Positions 36,167-41,093 of a DNA stretch of 41,093 nt are shown piece by piece. This DNA comes from an uncultured Bacteroidia bacterium (lineage in GTDB: Bacteria > Bacteroidota > Bacteroidia > Bacteroidales > UBA932), in contig CACYCP010000042.1 in assembly GCA_902772985.1 (NCBI GenBank), forward strand, positions 1-41,093, read 5' to 3'. Numbering within the stretch: the stretch's first letter is position 1; every line of letters starts with the position of its first letter. Both the position numbers and the translations under genes were made by a program. Under the pieces are notes generated by a model that saw only the letters and a list, made by a program, of their open reading frames with translations, had not been told where the DNA came from and ran no database searches.

Positions 36167-38854
36167 ATGAATAAATTACATCTCTTACTCGTTGTGGCAG
36201 CCGCTTTATTGCTAAGTTTGCCGGCTGCAGCACAGCCCCGGTTGAGGGAGAACAACATCGATGAGGTTCTATCGGCCATGTCTTTAGAGGAAAAAGCCGC
36301 CCTTTTGGTAGGAACCAGTTCCGATAACCTGGTGCAGGGGCTGGCTGGCGGAACACGCCCTATTCCCCGTCTGGGTATTCCTCAGACCATTTTCTCCGAT
36401 GGCCCGGCCGGGGTTCGCATTGACCCTGAACGGGATCCTGCACATACCGTGGCAACAGGCTTTCCGGTAGGGACGCTTCTGGCCAGTTCCTGGGACACGG
36501 ACCTGGTGGAAAGGACCACCGCTGTCCTGGGCAACGAGGTATTGGAGTACGGGGTGGATGTCCTTTTGGCTCCCGGTATGAACATTCATCGCAATCCGCT
36601 CAACGGTCGTAATTTCGAGTATTTCTCGGAGGACCCTGTTCTGAGCGGCAAGATGGCGGCGGCTTATGTGAGAGGTGTCCAAAGTAATGGTGTGGGTACT
36701 TCCATCAAGCATTATGCGGCCAATAACCAGGAGACCAACCGTGACGAGAATAATGCCCTTGTCACACGCAGGGCCTTGAGGGAGATTTACTTAAAGAACT
36801 TCGAAATTGCCGTCAAAGAGGGAAAACCTTGGACCGTAATGAGCTCATACAATAAACTTAACGGCAACTACACCCAGCAGGATTACGACCTTCTGTCCAC
36901 CGTCCTTCGTGACGAGTGGGGATATGATGGAATTGTAATAACGGACTGGGGACTCAAGGACAATACGGAGCTTTCGGTCAAGGCCGGTAACGACCTCATG
37001 GATCCGGGGGATCCTGTGGAAATCGAGCGTATTCTGGAAGGCGTGCGCAATGGCTCCATTTCGATGGAGGAGTTGGACCGCAATGTGCGTCGGATTCTGG
37101 AATATGTGGTGAAAACGCCCCATTTCCGCCAGTATGCCTTCTCCAGCCATCCCAATCTGGAGGAGCATGCAAAAATGGCGCGGGAAGCTGCTGCACAGTC
37201 CATAGTCCTTCTTCGCAACCAACGCAATACTTTGCCGCTGAAAGGTTCGGAGAGGGTTGCCCTGTATGGTGTCAGCAGTGAGAATTTCATTGCAGGAGGC
37301 ACCGGTTCCGGCGAAGTGAACAAACCCTATGTGGTAACAATGACTCAGGCCATGGAATCGGCCGGATTTACCCTGGACCAGAACCTGAAGCAGTATTACG
37401 AAGTGGCTGCCAAGGCCTTGCAGCTGCGTTTTGACATGGAGTTCTGGGAAGACCGCGAACATCGTGAGGAACTGTTCCTGACTTCATCGGCCATATCTTA
37501 CCAGGCATCGGTGAACGACGTGGCGGTGGTAGTTTTCGGACGCCAGGCCGGCGAGGGAAAGGACCGCCGTCTGGAAGGGGACTTCGAACTTTCCCAGACC
37601 GAGCGTGAACTCCTTGTGAATCTTCACAATGCCTACCATCCAAGGGGAAAGAGGGTGGTGGTGATACTCAACATTGGCGGAGTCATTGAAACCGCTTCCT
37701 GGAAGCATCTGGTGGATGCAATCGTCCTTCCCTGGTCTCCCGGACAGGAAGGTGCCAACGCCATTGCCGACATACTCAGCGGCAAGGTGAATCCTTCCGG
37801 CAAGCTGCCCATGACCTTCCCCAACAACTATCTGGACATCCCTTCGGCGGCCGATTTCCCCTATGACTACGACCCCTTGGCCCCTTACCACAAGGTTGAA
37901 AACAAGGACTTTACCTTCTACTCCGAGGATATCTGGGTGGGTTATCGCTATTATCAGACGGTGGGAATGGACGTTTCCTATCCCTTCGGCTTTGGCCTCA
38001 GTTACACCAGTTTTGCTTATTCCAAGCCGCTTGTAAAGGCCGGGGCCGATGGTTTCACGGCCTCCATCACAATCACCAACACTGGCTCCGTAGCCGGTAA
38101 GGAAGTGGCCCAGCTTTATGTCAGCGCCCCTTCCGGCGCTATGGAGAAGCCTGCCCTTGAGCTTAAGGCCTTTGCCAAGACGAAGCTATTGCAACCGGGT
38201 GAAAGCCAGGTGCTTACGATGAGGCTCGACAACTACTCGCTGGCCTCTTTCAACGAGTCCACTTCGGCCTGGGAAGCAGATGCCGGGAACTACCAGCTCC
38301 TTTTTGGCGCATCTGTGGCTGATATACGGGCATCGGCCTCCTATACTCTCAAGAAGCCAATGGCATGGCCGGTTAATGATGTCCTGAAGATGCAGGGCGG
38401 TACTTTCTTCCCGGCCGTCAAGGATGCCAGGCCTGCCGGTAACGGACTTCGCTACAGCTACAGGGAAGGCGAATACTTGTCTGTTGCCTCTTTCCTTGGC
38501 GCTCCGGAGAAATCTTCCGGCATCAGCCCTGTAATTACCGCTACGCTTAAGGAAAGGGAAGACCATTTCGCACTCATTTTCAAGGGACTCTTGAAGGTGG
38601 AAAGGGACGGACTGTACCGCTTGTCCATGCGTTCCGATGACGGCTCACGCCTGTTGCTGGACGGGCAACTCATTGTTGACCTGGACCGTGACGGCGGCGG
38701 TTCCGAGGATGTTTGGCTCACCTTGGAGGCGGGCTTCCATCGTCTGGAAATCGGTTTTTGGGACAATTTTGACGAGGAGTCCATAGAAGTGGGCCTGAAA
38801 GGCCCGGGTATCTCCGTGGAGAACCTGCCTTCCTCCATACTTTATTACGAATAA
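36167..38854 (+). CDS. GH3 glycosidase with C-terminal PA14 domain
   Basis: An 895-residue secreted enzyme with a Sec signal ending AAAQ (about 23). Domain order is GH3 N-terminal barrel (about 25-320) with nucleophile D260 in VITDWG, GH3 C-terminal alpha/beta domain with acid/base E463 in AGEGKDR, FN3-like domain (about 630-715, TNTGSVAGKEVAQLYVS) and PA14 (about 760-895). Unlike the common GH3 enzymes that carry PA14 inserted in the catalytic region, this PA14 is appended at the very end and is nearly the same as the tail of the phosphohydrolase at 620-2143 (LRYSY, REDHF, SDDGS, LEVGL/IEVGLKGPGIS, NLP, LYYE). It probably releases terminal beta-glucose, xylose or a related sugar. It lies 47 bases after the GH92. 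Confidence 0.92.
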   Translation: MNKLHLLLVVAAALLLSLPAAAQPRLRENNIDEVLSAMSLEEKAALLVGTSSDNLVQGLAGGTRPIPRLGIPQTIFSDGPAGVRIDPERDPAHTVATGFPVGTLLASSWDTDLVERTTAVLGNEVLEYGVDVLLAPGMNIHRNPLNGRNFEYFSEDPVLSGKMAAAYVRGVQSNGVGTSIKHYAANNQETNRDENNALVTRRALREIYLKNFEIAVKEGKPWTVMSSYNKLNGNYTQQDYDLLSTVLRDEWGYDGIVITDWGLKDNTELSVKAGNDLMDPGDPVEIERILEGVRNGSISMEELDRNVRRILEYVVKTPHFRQYAFSSHPNLEEHAKMAREAAAQSIVLLRNQRNTLPLKGSERVALYGVSSENFIAGGTGSGEVNKPYVVTMTQAMESAGFTLDQNLKQYYEVAAKALQLRFDMEFWEDREHREELFLTSSAISYQASVNDVAVVVFGRQAGEGKDRRLEGDFELSQTERELLVNLHNAYHPRGKRVVVILNIGGVIETASWKHLVDAIVLPWSPGQEGANAIADILSGKVNPSGKLPMTFPNNYLDIPSAADFPYDYDPLAPYHKVENKDFTFYSEDIWVGYRYYQTVGMDVSYPFGFGLSYTSFAYSKPLVKAGADGFTASITITNTGSVAGKEVAQLYVSAPSGAMEKPALELKAFAKTKLLQPGESQVLTMRLDNYSLASFNESTSAWEADAGNYQLLFGASVADIRASASYTLKKPMAWPVNDVLKMQGGTFFPAVKDARPAGNGLRYSYREGEYLSVASFLGAPEKSSGISPVITATLKEREDHFALIFKGLLKVERDGLYRLSMRSDDGSRLLLDGQLIVDLDRDGGGSEDVWLTLEAGFHRLEIGFWDNFDEESIEVGLKGPGISVENLPSSILYYE

Positions 38855-38916
38855 ACTGTTCGCTGTCCTTTGTCGGGGAGGTGAATTAATGGGAAATAAG
38901 ACTTTATAATGGATTT

Positions 38917-40365
38917 ATGAGTACACAAAAGAAACTGATGACAAATTGGCGCTGGTGGATTTGCAGCCTGCTGCTTGTAGCAACCACGGTGAACTACCTT
39001 GACAGGCAGGTGCTTTCTCTGACATACAAGGAGTTTATCGCGCCGGTCTTCCATTGGACTGATGCCGAATATGGCACAATCACGTCGATGTTTTCAATCC
39101 TTTATGCCGTAGCTTGCCTTTTCGCAGGCAAGTTCGTGGATTGGATGGGGACCAAGAAGGGCTATCTGATAGCCGTTTTCGTATGGTCGGTAGGTGCTGT
39201 TATGCATGCCGCTTGCGGGATTGCCGCCACTTGGTTTGTAGATGAACTGGATTCCATAGAGGCTCTCTGGGCCGTTGAGGCCGGCTCTTCTCTTGCGCTG
39301 ACCGTTTCCACCGTAAGCGTGTATCTGTTCCTTTTATGCAGGGCTATCCTGGCGATTGGAGAGGGAGGTAATTTCCCTGCAGCCGTAAAGACGGCGGCCG
39401 AGTATTTTCCAAAGAAAGACCGAGCGTTCGCCACTTCAATTTTCAATGCCGGCGCATCCGTGGGTGCATTGGCCGCACCGCTTTTGATTCCACCGATTGC
39501 AAAAAGTCTTGGATGGGAAATGGCGTTCATCATTATCGGCGCACTTGGCTTTATTTGGATGTTCTTCTGGCAGTTCATGTATGAAAAGCCTCAGGAGAGC
39601 AAGCGTGTGAATGCGGCGGAACTTGAGTATATTCAACAGGACGACGTTCAGGAAGCCAAGGATGCGGCCGAGCTTGCCTCACAGAAAGCCATTCCCTTGC
39701 TCCAGTGTTTCCGCTACAGGCAGACCTGGTCCTTCGCCATAGGAAAATTTCTTACCGATGGCGTATGGTGGTTTTTCCTTTTCTGGGCTCCGGCTTATTT
39801 CCAGGACCAGTTCGACGCTCCGGCAAGTTCACCGCTTGGCCGAGGCTTGATTTTTACCTTGTATGCCATTGTTACGGTGATATCGCTATTCGGAGGTTAC
39901 CTGCCAAAACTCTTTGTGGAGAAAAAGGGCATGAATCCATACAATGGGCGTATGCTTGCCATGCTCATCTTCGCGTTTTTCCCGCTTGTGTCGCTTGCGG
40001 CCCAGCCCATGGGTGTAAGAAGCCCTTGGTGGCCTGCAATATTGATTGGTATAGCCGCTGCAGCGCATCAGGCCTGGAGTGCCAATATTTACTCTACCGT
40101 GGGAGATATGTTCCCTAAGAGCAGCGTGGCTTCCATTATCGGTATCGGTGCAATGGCAGGCGGAGTGGGCTCCATGATCATTCAGTTTGTGGCCGGCCGC
40201 TTGTTCACCTATGCCCAAGCCAAAGGTGCAGCCTTCCACTTCCTGGGTTTTGAGGGCAAACCTGCCGGATATTTCATCTTGTTCTGTTTCTGTGGTTTGG
40301 CTTATTTGCTGGCATGGATAATAATGAAGACCCTTGTACCCAAGTATAAATTGATAGAGATTTAA
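38917..40365 (+). CDS. MFS permease of the anion:cation symporter (hexuronate, ExuT-like) family
   Basis: A 482-residue inner-membrane protein with about 12 hydrophobic segments. The first helix ends with NYLDRQVLSL, a signature of the ACS family (ExuT, GudP, GarP). GEGGNFPAAVKTAAEYFP and NAGASVGALAAPLL are other typical blocks. Members import galacturonate, glucuronate or aldarates with protons. An insert of about 25 residues after helix 3 (FVDELDSIEALWAVEAGSSL) makes it a little longer than usual; it resembles inserts I would expect in Bacteroidota members, though this was not checked. With GH28 and CE modules nearby, galacturonate from pectin is the natural substrate. It follows the GH3 by 62 bases and precedes the next gene by 6. 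Confidence 0.88.
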   Translation: MSTQKKLMTNWRWWICSLLLVATTVNYLDRQVLSLTYKEFIAPVFHWTDAEYGTITSMFSILYAVACLFAGKFVDWMGTKKGYLIAVFVWSVGAVMHAACGIAATWFVDELDSIEALWAVEAGSSLALTVSTVSVYLFLLCRAILAIGEGGNFPAAVKTAAEYFPKKDRAFATSIFNAGASVGALAAPLLIPPIAKSLGWEMAFIIIGALGFIWMFFWQFMYEKPQESKRVNAAELEYIQQDDVQEAKDAAELASQKAIPLLQCFRYRQTWSFAIGKFLTDGVWWFFLFWAPAYFQDQFDAPASSPLGRGLIFTLYAIVTVISLFGGYLPKLFVEKKGMNPYNGRMLAMLIFAFFPLVSLAAQPMGVRSPWWPAILIGIAAAAHQAWSANIYSTVGDMFPKSSVASIIGIGAMAGGVGSMIIQFVAGRLFTYAQAKGAAFHFLGFEGKPAGYFILFCFCGLAYLLAWIIMKTLVPKYKLIEI

Positions 40366-40371
40366 TATATT

Positions 40372-41093
40372 ATGAAAAAACTGTTTTTGGTATTGGGCCT
40401 TGCCCTCTCGCTGGTTTCATTATCGGCCCAGCAAAAGTACGATGTTGCGGCATATCTTTATCCTGCCTATGCTGCAGGGGATCCTCGGCTGAGACCTTTC
40501 TGGCCCATGGGTATGGGCGAATGGGAAACGGTGCTCACAATGCAGCAGCGTTATCCCCGTCACGACTGGAACCGCCATCCCGTCTGGGGATATATAAATG
40601 AGGCCGATCCTACCGTAATGGAGATGGAGATTGACCAGGCGACGGCTCATGGCGTGAACGTTTTCATCTTCGACTGGTATTGGTTCGACGGCCGTCCCTG
40701 GATGGAAACCACCCTTACTGATGGCTTCCTGAAGGCCGGAAACCGTGACAAGATGCAGTTCTACCTGATGTGGGCCAACCACAATGTGGGGAACGACTGG
40801 GATACCCGCATTTCGCATTTGTGGGACTCAAACATCATCTACCGCGGCGGCGTGAACCGGGAAGAGTTCGAAAAAATTTGCAAGCGCAATATAGAGTTGT
40901 TTTTCAAGCAGCCCAATTACTACAAGATAGAAGGAAAACCGGTGTTCATGATTTACGAAGTGAACACCTTCATCGAGGGAATCGGTGGCGTGGATGCTGC
41001 CCGGGACGCCCTGGCCTGGTTCCGGAAGGAGGTGAAAAAAGCCGGTTTCCCGGACCTGGAACTGCAGTTCACCATGTGGGACAGCCAGTTCAA
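40372..41093 (+). CDS. GH99-like (WbsX-type) secreted glycan-acting protein, 3' end outside window
   Basis: An open frame runs from the ATG at 40372 to the right edge, about 240 residues. MKKLFLVLGLALSLVSLSAQ is a Sec signal. The mature part begins YDVAAYLYPAYAAGDPRLRP and contains HGVNVFIFDWYWFDGRPW, QFYLMWANH and KPVFMIYEVN, which match the glycoside hydrolase family 99-like/WbsX proteins. GH99 itself comprises endo-alpha-mannosidases and mannanases, but the wider 99-like group includes many uncharacterized secreted proteins near Bacteroidota CAZyme loci. It lies 6 bases after the MFS gene. The catalytic residues cannot be judged because the gene is cut. Confidence 0.8.
   Translation, partial: MKKLFLVLGLALSLVSLSAQQKYDVAAYLYPAYAAGDPRLRPFWPMGMGEWETVLTMQQRYPRHDWNRHPVWGYINEADPTVMEMEIDQATAHGVNVFIFDWYWFDGRPWMETTLTDGFLKAGNRDKMQFYLMWANHNVGNDWDTRISHLWDSNIIYRGGVNREEFEKICKRNIELFFKQPNYYKIEGKPVFMIYEVNTFIEGIGGVDAARDALAWFRKEVKKAGFPDLELQFTMWDSQF

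Noticed and set aside
38905-38910. TATAAT hexamer before the MFS gene
   Set aside because: It lies 6 bases from the ATG and is an E. coli-type -10 element; Bacteroidota use TAnnTTTG, so it is probably chance in an A/T-rich gap.

Overview
The window looks like part of a Bacteroidota (probably Bacteroidales) chromosome of moderately high GC. The case rests on three things. The glycosidase families are typical of that phylum: GH92, GH106, GH127, GH43, GH78, GH28, GH3 and GH2. Many products have lipoprotein or Sec signals. The intergenic regions hold the phylum-specific -7 promoter motif TAnnTTTG (589-596, 15389-15396, 15375-15368 on the minus strand, 30288-30295). No genus is claimed. The window is almost wholly coding: the largest gap is 241 bases, and no tRNA, rRNA, CRISPR array, insertion sequence or integrase was seen.

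Layout. (1) 3-506 is the 3' end of a beta-helix-type secreted protein, closed by a clear rho-independent terminator. (2) A plus-strand unit (620-8181) encodes an AlkP-superfamily phosphohydrolase with a C-terminal PA14 domain, a ricin-lectin GH2 beta-galactosidase, and a GH28 polygalacturonase fused to a CE15/CE19-like esterase. (3) A minus-strand operon (15349 down to 8178) encodes a GH92 alpha-mannosidase, a phosphodiesterase-like/alkaline phosphatase fusion, an MGH1/GH63-like glycosidase and a ROK sugar kinase, with junctions of +2, -4 and +4 bases. It converges on unit 2 with a 4-base overlap. (4) From a 53-base divergent promoter region a plus-strand unit runs through a GH106-CE15 fusion, a GH127 beta-L-arabinofuranosidase, a type I glutamine synthetase and a Tat-type metallo-beta-lactamase-fold protein (15403-23103). 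(5) A GH78-GH3 fusion, a Tat-type metallophosphatase and a GH43 follow (23243-30073). (6) The last unit (30315 to the right edge) has a second Tat-type metallophosphatase, a Big2-GH43, a second GH92, a GH3 with PA14, a hexuronate-type MFS permease and the 5' part of a GH99-like (WbsX-type) protein.

Taken together the enzymes fit dismantling of pectin, particularly rhamnogalacturonan I with galactan, arabinan or arabinogalactan side chains. GH28 would cut galacturonan; GH106 and GH78 rhamnose; GH2 galactose; GH43 and GH127 arabinose; GH3 terminal beta-linked sugars; the CE modules esters on uronic acids. The MFS permease would import galacturonate or another hexuronate. No SusC/SusD pair, hybrid two-component regulator or ECF sigma/anti-sigma pair lies in the window, so it is either the enzyme flank of a larger polysaccharide utilization locus or a SusCD-less cluster.

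The unusual parts are three glycosidase fusions (GH28-CE, GH106-CE15, GH78-GH3), a PA14 tail shared by otherwise unrelated enzymes, five metal-dependent phosphatase or metallohydrolase genes among the glycosidases, a glutamine synthetase inside the cluster, and two decayed gene fragments in intergenic gaps: a PA14 C-terminus at 23117-23230 and a GH28-type mature N-terminus at 30223-30285. The fragments suggest the cluster once held more genes of the same kinds.
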